A stretch of 64,000 nucleotides of DNA, taken from positions 62,001-126,000 of the forward strand of contig NZ_JAZDRJ010000006.1 of assembly GCF_047501535.1 (NCBI RefSeq), written 5' to 3'. Source of the DNA: Yanghanlia sp047501535 (lineage in GTDB: Bacteria; Pseudomonadota; Gammaproteobacteria; Burkholderiales; Burkholderiaceae_B). A program made the translations under genes and the position numbers. Under the pieces are notes generated by a model that saw nothing but the letters and a program-made list of their open reading frames with translations, searched no databases and was not told the DNA's origin. Of this stretch, positions 8,988 through 17,130 are shown piece after piece; position 1 is the stretch's first letter, and the number at the start of each line of letters is the position of its first letter.

Positions 8988-9446
8988 TTATCGCGACAAT
9001 TCAGGAGAGACGGCAGCCTGCTTGGCGACCAACCAAGAGCGTCCCGTGGCCAGTGCTTCGTCGTAGGCGGATTGCTCGTCTGTGAATTGAGTGGCTCTAC
9101 CGTGAGTGGAAAACTTGCCGCCGCCGACTTCCTTGCTGCCTTCGAGTAGGCGCAGCGTGAAGCATCCCGTGTCGGTTGGGTGAGAACAAATCTCGAAATT
9201 GAATCGCAGCCGCGCCTGGGTGACTTCATCGTAGAACTGTCTTTCGATTTCGCGGAGTCGCGCCGTCCACTCCGGGCCGATACGGTCCAGGGCTTCCGCG
9301 ATGCTGTAGCCACGTTCGTGCAGCCAATCGCAGCGGTTCAAGACGAGTGCTGCGGTGAGTGCTTCGCCCAGGCTCATCGCACCGATGCCATGGAGAGCGG
9401 CTTCTTGTGCGATGTTGAGCATGCGGGAGTCGATGGTCGAGTGCAT
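8988..9446 (-). CDS. Conserved-looking hypothetical protein of the element
   Basis: 152 aa from the ATG at 9446, which has a strong AAAGGAG ribosome site; an upstream ATG at 9479 lacks one. It is soluble, mixed helix and strand, with no membrane segment, signal peptide or cysteine cluster, and I recognise no family. It is the first gene after the replication origin and reads toward the stb/trwB genes, 27 bases before the HTH gene. A replicon- or transfer-accessory role is only suggested by place. Confidence 0.6.
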   Translation of the reverse strand: MHSTIDSRMLNIAQEAALHGIGAMSLGEALTAALVLNRCDWLHERGYSIAEALDRIGPEWTARLREIERQFYDEVTQARLRFNFEICSHPTDTGCFTLRLLEGSKEVGGGKFSTHGRATQFTDEQSAYDEALATGRSWLVAKQAAVSPELSR

Positions 9447-9649
9447 GAGATCTCCTTTGCCCTGTGATTTGACAGGCAATACATGGGGTGAAAAGAAGGG
9501 GTAACCCGGGTGGGCGGGTGATGGCTTTGTTGCTGACCGACAGCTGCTGTGCGGCTGTGCAGCATGCCGATGCGAGACGGCCTGCCGGGAACAAGTACAG
9601 TGCTGCGCGTCAGGCCGGAAGACAGGCTGACTTGTTCACAGGCTGGTTT

Positions 9650-9680
9650 GGTAGAAGTAAGGTAGGAATAAGGTAGAAGG
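9650..9680 (+). repeat. Three tandem 11-bp repeats
   Basis: GGTAGAAGTAA (9650-9660), GGTAGGAATAA (9661-9671) and a partial third copy GGTAGAAGG (9672-9680). The 11-base period puts the copies on one face of the helix. They lie about 50 bases from the first iteron and may be initiator, host-factor or unwinding-element repeats. Confidence 0.6.
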
Positions 9681-9692
9681 CGTTGTGAAGGC

Positions 9693-9721
9693 TTGAAAGC
9701 CAGTATTCATGCGGCTTTCAA
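9693..9721. repeat. Inverted repeat beside the iterons
   Basis: TTGAAAGCC (9693-9701) and GGCTTTCAA (9713-9721) form a perfect 9-bp stem with an 11-base loop, directly before the first iteron. It could be a terminator for trfA on the minus strand or an origin element; no clear U-tract follows. Confidence 0.5.
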
Positions 9722-9729
9722 AAAATCTT

Positions 9730-9889
9730 GCGCGATGCTGTGACGACAAAGCGCGATGTTCTGACGAAAGGCCGCGATCTTATGACGCGACTGCCGCGAT
9801 GCTATGACGACACCAAAAACCACTTATCCACAGGCTGAAATCGTGCCTGAAATGGCTGTTTGCAAGCATGAAGCGCGATGCTATGACGA
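9730..9889 (+). repeat. Five 17-bp iterons
   Basis: Direct repeats with consensus SCGCGATGCTRTGACGA at 9730-9746, 9751-9767, 9772-9788, 9794-9810 and 9873-9889. The first four start 21, 21 and 22 bases apart, i.e. two helical turns; the fifth is set apart, immediately beyond the trfA stop. Copies two and three carry 2-3 mismatches. They are the expected binding sites for the TrfA-type initiator encoded next door. Confidence 0.9.
9824..9832 (+). promoter_or_regulatory. DnaA box
   Basis: TTATCCACA, a perfect match to the strong DnaA box, lies between the fourth and fifth iterons. It supports host-DnaA-assisted opening of this origin. Confidence 0.75.
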
Positions 9890-9896
9890 TGAAAAA

Positions 9897-10814
9897 CTAC
9901 CGTTCAAGGCGCGTCCAGACCGCCTGTTCATGGCCCCGAATCGCGGCTTCAATCCGGGGTTCTGCAATCACTTTCAGGGCTTCCAATTCGTCCAGACTAC
10001 GCTCCAGCGTGACCCGGAAATCCCGCATGCGCCCGGTGTATTGGGCGCGTTGCTTGAGGATGTCCAGGCTGTATTTCTGCTGGGTATCGGCAGAGGTGCC
10101 AATCAGCCGCTGCAGGCTTTTTGAGAGGTCATGACGCATCTGCAGGCGCTTGGCCCAGTCCACCAGGGCATATTCCCGGTTGCCGAATATCTGCGCCCAG
10201 CGAGGGTCGGCATACAGGGTGTAGCTGCCTGTGGGTTCGTGGTAGTCAAAGCCCCCGATCATGGCAATCACACGGGTGGACGGGTGGCGGCCATAGCTGT
10301 ATTTCACTGAACCGTCTTTCCTTCGTGCCTCGATGCACAGGGTAAAGCGTGCCAGGTCTTTCATGCCTTCATGCAGCCATTCGTAGGCGCTGCCGCCTGT
10401 GGGCCGGCCCATGCCGCGCAGGAAGTCGGCGCGGTTGATAACCGGCGCTTCGCCCAGCAGGGCAGTGGTCTGCAGATACATGGCGTGCATCCAGATGTCG
10501 GCGTGGTCTTCGCTCAGTTGCTTGCCCGAACCCTTGAGCAGAATGTGGTTCCCCTCCAGAAACACGGTTTCATCGTGCAGAGGTCGCCAGCCACGGCGCA
10601 CTGGGGCAAAGATGGCGCTGCGGGCAATGTAGTTCGGGATGGCGCGTACCGTTTCGTTCATGCCGGGCAGCATGAACGGTGTCGGGGTGGTGGCCTGTTT
10701 CTCAGCGGCCTCAGCTATGGCCTGTGAGGCTTTCTGCATGGCGCGCTGCATAGCCGCTGACAGCCGCTGCAGGTTGGCATCCTTGTGAAAAGGCGTGCGG
10801 GTGGGTGTGGTCAT
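9897..10814 (-). CDS. trfA: TrfA-family plasmid replication initiator
   Basis: 305 aa from the ATG at 10814 (GGAG eight bases upstream); 10838 is an unsupported longer start. The body (LPGMNETVRAIPNYIARSAIF, VFLEGNHILLKGSGKQLSEDHADIW, WAQIFG) has the pattern of the TrfA family, which binds iterons through winged-helix domains and loads the replisome. The gene ends seven bases from an iteron, the standard coupling of initiator and oriV. This gives the conjugative element a means of autonomous replication. The N-terminal 60 residues are Ala/Gln-rich and less conserved in character. Confidence 0.85.
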   Translation of the reverse strand: MTTPTRTPFHKDANLQRLSAAMQRAMQKASQAIAEAAEKQATTPTPFMLPGMNETVRAIPNYIARSAIFAPVRRGWRPLHDETVFLEGNHILLKGSGKQLSEDHADIWMHAMYLQTTALLGEAPVINRADFLRGMGRPTGGSAYEWLHEGMKDLARFTLCIEARRKDGSVKYSYGRHPSTRVIAMIGGFDYHEPTGSYTLYADPRWAQIFGNREYALVDWAKRLQMRHDLSKSLQRLIGTSADTQQKYSLDILKQRAQYTGRMRDFRVTLERSLDELEALKVIAEPRIEAAIRGHEQAVWTRLER

Positions 10815-10943
10815 TGAAGATGCTCCGGGCGAGCCCATGCAAGGGCCGCCCGGAGTGTGTGCAGCGCCTCACACGGGTTCAGGGAAGGGTGACCCGGCAG
10901 ACTGCCGGGTCGAATGGATCGGGTGGGGCGCTGCTGCGGGAAC

Positions 10944-11969
10944 TCAGGCGACGACGTGGCGCCGGGGTTCAAACCAGATTTCTTGCACACGGAATTTCTC
11001 GACATGCACAACAATGTCCACGGTCTGCTGCATAAAGGTCTGAATCGTGGGTAAGTCCAGATTGCCGCCGGTGGATGACTGCTTGGTAAGGATGGCCAGC
11101 CGGTCGAAGGCGTCGATTGCGCTGTTGGCGTGTGTCGTGGTGACGGATCCTGGGTGACCGGTGTTCAGGGCCGCTAGATAGTCCCAGGTTTCAGGGCCGC
11201 GCAGCTCTGCCAGGAAAATCCGGTCGGGTGACAGGCGCATGCAGGCCGCCAGGCAGTCGGTGGCCGATACACGGCCTCGTGTGCCGCCGTACATCATGTG
11301 GACGCGGTTTTCATGCCAGGGCAGGATCAGTTCATGCACGTCTTCAATGGTGATAAGGCGTTCATGGACGGGTATTTCATTCATGAGGGAACGGGCAAAA
11401 GTGGTTTTGCCTGACCCCGTTGCACCCGAAATCACAATGTTTTTGCGTGCGCGGACGGCGTCCACTAGGAACTCGAAATAGTCTCCTCTGTTCTTCAGTA
11501 TCTGCAGTCGCTGATCGAGTTTCGACAGGCCGTCAGCACCATATTTGGCGGTGGCATCCATGGTGGCCTTGAAAGCCCCGCCGGACGCCAACTGCTTCAG
11601 GTAGAAAGTTTCCGTGGCGTGTTTGCGGATGTTGATGGCGATGGTGTCGTCTATGCAGGCCGGTGGCAGAATGATCTGGCCGCGCTCCCCATCGGGCAGG
11701 ACCACCGACATGATGGGGCTGCGCGCCATGTGGTTGTAGGCCGCCAGTGCCGTCGCCAGCGCTTCCAGGTGCGGGTAGCTCAGTTCCTCGCAGTCGTGCG
11801 ATATCCAGTGTCCGTCCGTGCGGGCGTACAGATGGCCCTCGCGTACGATGGCGATCTCTGTGACTTTCGGGTTTTGCAGGTGCTGAGCCAGGGGCCGCAG
11901 AAAGGTCCGTACAGAAATGGCGCGATCAAAAGGGACCACTTCAAGGGGTAAGTTCAAGGTCGTAGACAT
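10944..11969 (-). CDS. virB11: VirB11/TrwD secretion ATPase
   Basis: 341 aa. The hexameric cytoplasmic traffic ATPase powers pilus assembly and substrate passage. Motifs in order: Walker A GATGSGKT (182-189), Asp box ITIEDVHEL (about 207-215), Walker B RIFLAELRG (about 250-258) and His box GHPGSVTTTHA (about 271-281). The start at 11969 gives the family N terminus (MSTTLNLPLEVVPFDRAISV) and overlaps the end of virB10 by 29 bases. The open frame continues upstream to 12314, but that part is a shadow of virB10. It is the last gene of the virB block before trfA. Confidence 0.93.
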   Translation of the reverse strand: MSTTLNLPLEVVPFDRAISVRTFLRPLAQHLQNPKVTEIAIVREGHLYARTDGHWISHDCEELSYPHLEALATALAAYNHMARSPIMSVVLPDGERGQIILPPACIDDTIAINIRKHATETFYLKQLASGGAFKATMDATAKYGADGLSKLDQRLQILKNRGDYFEFLVDAVRARKNIVISGATGSGKTTFARSLMNEIPVHERLITIEDVHELILPWHENRVHMMYGGTRGRVSATDCLAACMRLSPDRIFLAELRGPETWDYLAALNTGHPGSVTTTHANSAIDAFDRLAILTKQSSTGGNLDLPTIQTFMQQTVDIVVHVEKFRVQEIWFEPRRHVVA

Positions 11970-13065
11970 GGCTGAAATCCAGATCACGGGCGACCATGAT
12001 GCCGATGCGTTCGCCCTGGTTTTTATAGAGGGTGGGGGGTATGTCCAGAGATCGTTCCAGAATCTTGGCAATGGCTTCCTGGCCGCCCTGGGCGGTGTTG
12101 TCGAAGCGGATGTTGTTGTCGCCGGACTGTCCCTGATTCGATGCCCAGTTGCCGAAGTCGCCCACCAGGGACAGCAGGATGGCGTTGCCGAAGCGTTCCC
12201 AGAAATGGTTATCGACATGGCCGTCCAGCCCGGCTTCGCCCAGGGGGCCGGTGCCGGGTGAGGCCAGTTCCACGATGACACCAGCGGGCGTTTCCAGCCG
12301 GTTCCAGGTGACAAAGGCGCGGGCCTGGCCCTGCTGGATGCCGCTGGACTGGTAGCCGGTGAACTTGGTGCCGGCGTCGATTAGCTTGACCTTGCCGTTG
12401 GCGCTCATGACATCGTGGGTGGCCAGGCAAGTCAGCAGCCCCGGCTGGGTGCTGACCAGCTTGGTCTGTAGCGTGCAGTCGATCATGGTGCCTTGCGTAA
12501 GCAGAAAGTTGCGATCCCCCAGCAGCCCGGCGACAGAGGGCGCAAGCTCCAGGGGCCGTAGCTTGTCGGCCAGCGGGCCGGCGTCACTGTAGGGGCCGCT
12601 TGGGGTGTTGGCCGTGGCGTTGCCTGTGCTGCTGCCTTCTGCGCCGCCCGCCTGTAGCGGGCTGGCCAGCCGCCGCTGCGCCACTTCATCGACCGGCGGC
12701 GGTGCTGCGGGCGTGGGTGGCGGAACTACATACGCGGGTGCCGGAACTGGCGCTGGCGCCGGGGGTGGCAAGGGTTTGGGCGGTGCGGGTCGCTCGACCC
12801 TGGGCGGCTTCAGCCGGTTGGTAATTCCGCTTTGATCGGCTTCCAGGCTGCTGTCGCTGGCAGGCGCCGGGTCCCGGCTCCAGGCTTTCAGCAGCACGCC
12901 GATGGCAACAGCAATCGCCACCAGGATGGTCAGCCACAGAAAAGCGCGTGCGCCGCGTGGGGCGCTGCGCCCGGCGGTTTCCAGGTTCAGGGCTTCGCGC
13001 TCCAGGCGGGTCGCGGTGGTCTGATCCTGGTGCGGATCGGTGTCGTTCATGGGCTGTTCCTTCAT
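11941..13065 (-). CDS. virB10: VirB10/TrwE channel-spanning protein
   Basis: 374 aa. It links inner and outer membranes in the secretion core complex. Residues about 41-62 form the single inner-membrane helix; a long Pro/Ala-rich periplasmic linker follows (about 85-130); the C-terminal beta-barrel domain ends with the conserved SGDNN/GERIGIMVARDLDFS type of segments. The start at 13065 gives an ATGA overlap with virB9; 13050 (MNDTDPH), with its own ribosome site, is a good alternative. Confidence 0.92.
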   Translation of the reverse strand: MKEQPMNDTDPHQDQTTATRLEREALNLETAGRSAPRGARAFLWLTILVAIAVAIGVLLKAWSRDPAPASDSSLEADQSGITNRLKPPRVERPAPPKPLPPPAPAPVPAPAYVVPPPTPAAPPPVDEVAQRRLASPLQAGGAEGSSTGNATANTPSGPYSDAGPLADKLRPLELAPSVAGLLGDRNFLLTQGTMIDCTLQTKLVSTQPGLLTCLATHDVMSANGKVKLIDAGTKFTGYQSSGIQQGQARAFVTWNRLETPAGVIVELASPGTGPLGEAGLDGHVDNHFWERFGNAILLSLVGDFGNWASNQGQSGDNNIRFDNTAQGGQEAIAKILERSLDIPPTLYKNQGERIGIMVARDLDFSHVYDLELTP

Positions 13066-13913
13066 GGCGTGATCTCCCGAACCCGCAGCGTCGGTACAGG
13101 CGCTGTCGCGCCTTTCACCGTGCGTCGGACGGTGGGAGAGGCTGTGCCAGTGTGGGCGGGTACCGGGGTCAGGCCAAAGGCTTCGTTATGGATGGCCAGT
13201 ACCTGATTGCCCAGGCGCAGATGCCAGCGTGGCGAGGTGCGGTGCAGCACCATCGTCCGTTCATCGGCCATGTGGTAGTTGGTGATGACCTCCTGGCCGT
13301 CAGGGGTTACGCGGTACACCGTGGGCATGTCGGTTTCCGGCGGGAATTGCAGCCAGGTATGACGGCCATCATCCCAGGCGTGAACGGGGGCAATACTGGC
13401 GTTGCCACTTCGGGTGTATGCCTGCCAGTTCATCGTGCCGGCAGACGCCTGCAACGAGCGCTCAACCGCTGCCTTCTGTGCGGCCTGTGCTTTCATGCGG
13501 GCTTCCACTTCGGGGTAGCGCATCACCAGCTTGTAAAGGGCCGGGGCGCTGCGGTCATGGCTGTAGGACAGTCGGAAGCTGTATTCCCGCCGGTCAGTGA
13601 TAACAATCAGGTTGGTGTGAGCGTCTTCGGCGGTGGGCTTGAAGAACAGGTGGTGGTTCTTGTACGTGAAGGCGTAAGCCTGGCTGTCGCCAAAGACGTG
13701 ATACTGATAGGTTTCGCCGGGTTCCAGCATGATGTGGGTGGCAACACCGATCACCGCATCCAGCTGAATCACGTTGGCCGGGTCATAGTTGACATAGCGC
13801 ACCCGATGGTCGAGCCGTGAGGAGCGGGGCGTCTCCAGCGCCCAGGCGCTGGCTGGCAGGGCCAGGCACAGCAGCAGTGTCAGCGCCCGCTTGCGTGGGA
13901 AGAGTTCAAACAT
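13062..13913 (-). CDS. virB9: VirB9/TrwF outer-membrane core protein
   Basis: 283 aa. A signal peptide (1-25, cleavage after SAWA) leads a periplasmic protein that joins VirB7 and VirB10 in the outer ring. Seen: VRYVNYDPANVIQLDAVIGV at the mature N terminus and a C-terminal domain with the YRVTPDGQEVITNYHMADERTMVLHR pattern typical of VirB9. It overlaps virB10 by four bases and follows virB8 by 26. Confidence 0.92.
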   Translation of the reverse strand: MFELFPRKRALTLLLCLALPASAWALETPRSSRLDHRVRYVNYDPANVIQLDAVIGVATHIMLEPGETYQYHVFGDSQAYAFTYKNHHLFFKPTAEDAHTNLIVITDRREYSFRLSYSHDRSAPALYKLVMRYPEVEARMKAQAAQKAAVERSLQASAGTMNWQAYTRSGNASIAPVHAWDDGRHTWLQFPPETDMPTVYRVTPDGQEVITNYHMADERTMVLHRTSPRWHLRLGNQVLAIHNEAFGLTPVPAHTGTASPTVRRTVKGATAPVPTLRVREITP

Positions 13914-13939
13914 GGGAATTCCTTCTGATCCAGGGCGGG

Positions 13940-14626
13940 TCAGCGCGAGAGGTCGGCGGCCAGGTCGTAGCGCACAACCTGAAAGCCCAGCGGGTTGCGA
14001 CGGGCGACGGCTTCTGTGAGAGGAACGTCGGCGTACTGGTAGGCCATGGTGGCAATCAGGTGCCGTGTCCGGGTGATGTTGCCGGTAGTGACTTCGCGTT
14101 CCGTCTTGGTGAAACGCACAATGGCTGCCTGATTGGCGCCCAGGGTGATGGAATGAACCTGAACATCCATCGTACCCAGGGTGCCAAGCCGCGTGGTTAC
14201 GGCATCCGGCCCTTCAAACCGCTTGCCGTACTGCACTTGAATGGGTGGCGAGGACAGCAGGGCGCAGGTGTCGAATTGCTCCTGGATGGTCTGCCAGCTG
14301 TAGCCTTCGCAGTTCAGTACGTAGGTGTTCAGGAAATACTTGGCGATGCGCTGGCCATAATCTTCCATCGGTTCGCCCAGGGTGCTGACATGCTCGATGC
14401 TGCCGGTGGCGTTATCGACGCGCACCACATACATTTCAGGCGGTTGCTTCAGGGGCGTCAGGCCCGCCACGGCAGCGACGGCGGCAAAGGCGATCAGCCC
14501 CGCGCCCATCGCAACCTGCCAGGCGCGCTTGCGACTGGTTACCAGTTCGCCCAGGTGGTCGCGCTCCAGGCCGCGCGACTGTTCCAGCCAGGCTGCAACG
14601 TCTTCAGACTTGAGGGGTTCTGACAC
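13940..14626 (-). CDS. virB8: VirB8/TrwG assembly factor
   Basis: 228 aa bitopic inner-membrane protein. It has a short cytoplasmic N terminus, one membrane helix (about 36-57) and a periplasmic NTF2-like domain with the MYVVRVDNATG start. VirB8 nucleates assembly of the secretion machine. It ends 26 bases before virB9 and begins three bases after the virB7 stop. Confidence 0.92.
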   Translation of the reverse strand: MSEPLKSEDVAAWLEQSRGLERDHLGELVTSRKRAWQVAMGAGLIAFAAVAAVAGLTPLKQPPEMYVVRVDNATGSIEHVSTLGEPMEDYGQRIAKYFLNTYVLNCEGYSWQTIQEQFDTCALLSSPPIQVQYGKRFEGPDAVTTRLGTLGTMDVQVHSITLGANQAAIVRFTKTEREVTTGNITRTRHLIATMAYQYADVPLTEAVARRNPLGFQVVRYDLAADLSR

Positions 14627-14629
14627 GGT

Positions 14630-14767
14630 TCAGGCTCCTTTGAAAATCGGTGCGCTGGCGTTCACCGGCACACGCGGCCCGTCAGCAGGCTGTGGGGGTT
14701 GGGGCGCATGAAAGGCGCAGCCCGCCAGCAGCCCGGCCAGCGCCAGGGCGGCAATGAGTTTTTGCAT
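14630..14767 (-). CDS. virB7: VirB7/TrwH outer-membrane lipoprotein
   Basis: 45 aa. The signal peptide ends in the lipobox LLAGC, so the cysteine at about residue 18 should be lipidated; the mature part is a short Pro-rich peptide (CAFHAPQPPQPADGPRV). This size and place between virB6 and virB8 is the VirB7 pattern. The frame extends upstream to 14956, but the start at 14767 is the only one giving a lipoprotein signal. Confidence 0.85.
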   Translation of the reverse strand: MQKLIAALALAGLLAGCAFHAPQPPQPADGPRVPVNASAPIFKGA

Positions 14768-14843
14768 GGGATGGGCTCCTGTCCTGCCGCGCGGGCAGAA
14801 GGAAAGGCTCGATGGCCCCGCTGGGTAGCGGGTGGGGAAAGGC

Positions 14844-15794
14844 TTACTTGGCGCGCAGGCGCAGCATGCTGCGCAGACGCAGGACCGAGAACGCGCCCCG
14901 GGTGGCGGAACCGACACCGAGTTGAGCGCCGAAGCCGTTGGAAAGGCCGGCGGCAAGGCCAGGCAACATAATCATGATGACGAGACTGGCAAGGCCCACT
15001 AACAACTGTGCGCCAAAGAGACCGAGAATATCCTTGGCCCCGCCGTTGATCTGATCGGCGATCATGCGAATCAGCTGGATGTTCATCTGCAGTATCAGGC
15101 CGAAAATCAGGCCGGCCAGCAACGCCAGGAAAATGAAATTGAGCGCTTGTGAAACCCAGTTGTTGAACAGCGGTTTGGTAGGTTCAAACAGTGTTGCTGC
15201 GATGAAGATTGGGCCGGTGGCGACGACGAGCGCCATCCCCACTTTGCAGACCACCACAATGACCATGACAATGCTGCCAAGCACGGCAGCATTGACCCGC
15301 ACCATCGTTGCCAGAATGCTGACCAGCACCTCTTTGGTGGATGGCAGGACGTTGTACCAGGCGTCCTGGCCTTTGCCCATCATGGCGCTGGATGCCTTGC
15401 CGGTTTCATTCTGCAGCCTGTCTACTTCTTCGGCTACGCTTCCGCTGCTCAGGACGATCTGGGTGATGTCATCAGGCAGCGCGATCATGGTTTCTGCAAT
15501 GTCTGACTGATACAGCCCACCTGCACCGAAGATCATCGCGACGATGGCTACCAGGATGGCTTTGCGGAAGAACTCTGTGACGGTCATATTGCTCTGACCG
15601 TGCATCAGTGCAAAGGCGTAGATCACAAATTGGATGGTGAGTCCCACAGTGATGACGGGAACCAGGGCTTCAAATAAAGCCTGCATGGGGCCGTTAACCG
15701 CGTCGCGCAGGGTGTTCTCTGTTTGGGTCATGACCCACTGGGCAATATCACTTGGAGCCGAAGGCTGGCTTATGGTTGGGTTGAGGCCGGACAT
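14844..15794 (-). CDS. virB6: VirB6/TrwI polytopic membrane protein
   Basis: 316 aa with about five to six hydrophobic segments (around 45-65, 80-100, 155-200, 210-235 and 255-285). VirB6 forms part of the inner-membrane DNA passage. The gene starts ten bases downstream of where the intact virB5 frame would stop. Its C terminus is basic (LRLRSMLRLRAK), as in TrwI-like proteins. Confidence 0.88.
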   Translation of the reverse strand: MSGLNPTISQPSAPSDIAQWVMTQTENTLRDAVNGPMQALFEALVPVITVGLTIQFVIYAFALMHGQSNMTVTEFFRKAILVAIVAMIFGAGGLYQSDIAETMIALPDDITQIVLSSGSVAEEVDRLQNETGKASSAMMGKGQDAWYNVLPSTKEVLVSILATMVRVNAAVLGSIVMVIVVVCKVGMALVVATGPIFIAATLFEPTKPLFNNWVSQALNFIFLALLAGLIFGLILQMNIQLIRMIADQINGGAKDILGLFGAQLLVGLASLVIMIMLPGLAAGLSNGFGAQLGVGSATRGAFSVLRLRSMLRLRAK

Positions 15795-16507
15795 AGCATG
15801 GCCTCACTCATTGCCTTGGACGACTGTGTCGGTTGTGTCGTTGTCCCCGAACCATCCTCCGTAGACACGTTCAGCCCGGGCCTGCAGCAGATGCCGTTCC
15901 GCATCCAGTTGCTGTGCAGCAAGCTGAATGCGGGTCTGTTCGGCAGAGATATTCGCCTGCTCAATCTGGATGCGGCTTGCAACTCGGCAATCTCTTTCGG
16001 GTTGGTCGTCTGATTGATCTGATCTTGCAGGGCATCGACGTTAGCCAGACGCCGGGTCATGGAGTCGTAAGCGCGCTGGCTCATGGCTTTGGATGTCGCT
16101 TCAATGTTTACGGCGCGCTTGGAGAGATTGGCCCGATCTTCCTGGAAACTTACGGGCGCCATGACATCATCCGTGATGCGGCTGACATCGGTATTCAGGC
16201 TGGAGTTTCCAGAACGATCCAGCAGACCCTGTGCGTCTGCTGGTAACGCTGCCCGCAACTGGTCGCGCAGGTCAGGGCTGCCAACTGCATTACCGAAACC
16301 GCTTGATTGGGTGAAGGCAGCAAGCTGTTCTCTGGCGGTCATCAGTTGTTCCGTAAGATTTTTGAGTTGATCGCGGGCCGTCAGCAGTTGTTCCTGCAAC
16401 TGGGCGATGGTTGCGGCATCGACCGTAGGAATGCCGCTGGCGTGCGCAGGGGTAATGAAAGCGACGGACAGGACAATGCCCGCCGCGAAGAGCTTGCAGC
16501 GTTTCAT
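15770..16507 (-). pseudogene. virB5: virB5/trwJ pilus-tip protein with 3' frameshift
   Basis: The N terminus is normal: a signal peptide (1-24), then a long coiled-coil-like helical region rich in QL/EQL and a conserved RRLANVDALQDQINQTTNPK segment. After Q177 (about 15,977) the frame changes character and ends at 15,770 inside virB6. In the next frame the reading SRIQIEQANISAEQTRIQLA continues, through RAERVYGGWFGDND, to a stop at 15,804, just before the virB6 start, as expected for the TrwJ family. A single-base deletion in TTGCAAGCC explains this. The intact protein would be 234 aa. Either a sequencing error or a real mutation is possible; a real one would alter the tail of the minor pilin. 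Confidence 0.85.
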
Positions 16508-16545
16508 GGGGAGTGCTCCGAGAGATGCGCCTGCCGGCGCTGGAA

Positions 16546-16929
16546 TCAGGGGGAGGTGTTGGCCTGTTGGGCGATGGCCATGTATTCGGCTTCAGTTGCG
16601 CGGTGCGCCTTCATCCGGCCGGAGATAATCTGGTCAGCGTTTTCTTCGTAGGCAATGCGCTGGTCACCTACGGCCAGGATATTGTCTGAGCCGTCCAGCT
16701 TGCCGGGTAGTTTGTGGGTCTGATAGCCGCCGCCGAATGGATCCTTGGCAACGACAGTGAACAGGAAGCTGTCGCCGTTGCGGGTGATATGGATGGCGTC
16801 AGGGTCGTACTTGCTGTCCGACTTCCAATAACCAAGAAATTTCTCGCCCTTCGGTTCTGTCTTGCATCCCGCCAGAATGCTCAGCAGGGCAGTGGCTCCG
16901 GCAGCGGCGATGAAATGTCTTCGTTTCAT
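16546..16929 (-). CDS. Eex-like lipoprotein
   Basis: 127 aa. A lipoprotein signal (MKRRHFIAAAGATALLSILAGC) is followed by a small soluble domain with a lipocalin-like GYWKSDSKY start. Its place inside the virB cluster, next to virB5, is where R388-type systems keep the entry-exclusion lipoprotein Eex, which blocks redundant uptake of the same plasmid. The sequence itself does not prove this role; the N-terminal RRHF also resembles a weak twin-arginine motif. Confidence 0.65.
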   Translation of the reverse strand: MKRRHFIAAAGATALLSILAGCKTEPKGEKFLGYWKSDSKYDPDAIHITRNGDSFLFTVVAKDPFGGGYQTHKLPGKLDGSDNILAVGDQRIAYEENADQIISGRMKAHRATEAEYMAIAQQANTSP

Positions 16930-16938
16930 TGGGTGTTC

Positions 16939-17130
16939 CTATGGTGGTCGGTTATCAGTAATTTCCTGGCTGCGTTTGTACGCTGCCCAGGCGTCTGCCA
17001 CGCTGCAAGCGTGCCCGGCAGTTGTAAGCCAGCAAACACGTTCAATAGGTTTCAGATTGTTCCACCAGGCCATGCCGGCTATCTCATCGGCAGAGGGCTG
17101 AGTTTGGAGGTCGGGAAGGTTTACATGCAC
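16939..17130 (-). CDS. Small hypothetical protein
   Basis: 63 aa, soluble and Trp-rich (AWWNNL, VCWL, DAWAAY), overlapping the 3' end of the gene before it by ten bases and lying nine bases before the lipoprotein gene. The tight spacing supports translation. I recognise no family. Confidence 0.5.
   Translation of the reverse strand: MHVNLPDLQTQPSADEIAGMAWWNNLKPIERVCWLTTAGHACSVADAWAAYKRSQEITDNRPP

Larger units (their letters stand above)
9480..9896. other. Replication origin region (oriV)
   Basis: A 417-bp gene-free stretch between the hypothetical gene and the TrfA-type initiator. It holds three tandem 11-bp repeats, a 9-bp hairpin, five iterons, one perfect DnaA box (9824-9832) and one degenerate DnaA-like box, TTGTTCACA (9632-9640). 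This layout is that of an iteron-controlled plasmid origin in the RK2 style. The left half (9480-9630) is GC-rich with no motif I recognise. Confidence 0.8.

Noticed and set aside
9730..9889. CRISPR-like array
   Set aside because: The repeats are 17 bp with 4-5 bp gaps and lie by an initiator gene; they are iterons, not repeat-spacer units.
11970..12314. N-terminal extension of the virB11 frame
   Set aside because: Out-of-frame reading of virB10; the family N terminus begins at 11,969.
14768..14956. N-terminal extension of the virB7 frame
   Set aside because: Covers the virB6 end and lacks a signal; the lipoprotein signal starts at 14,767.
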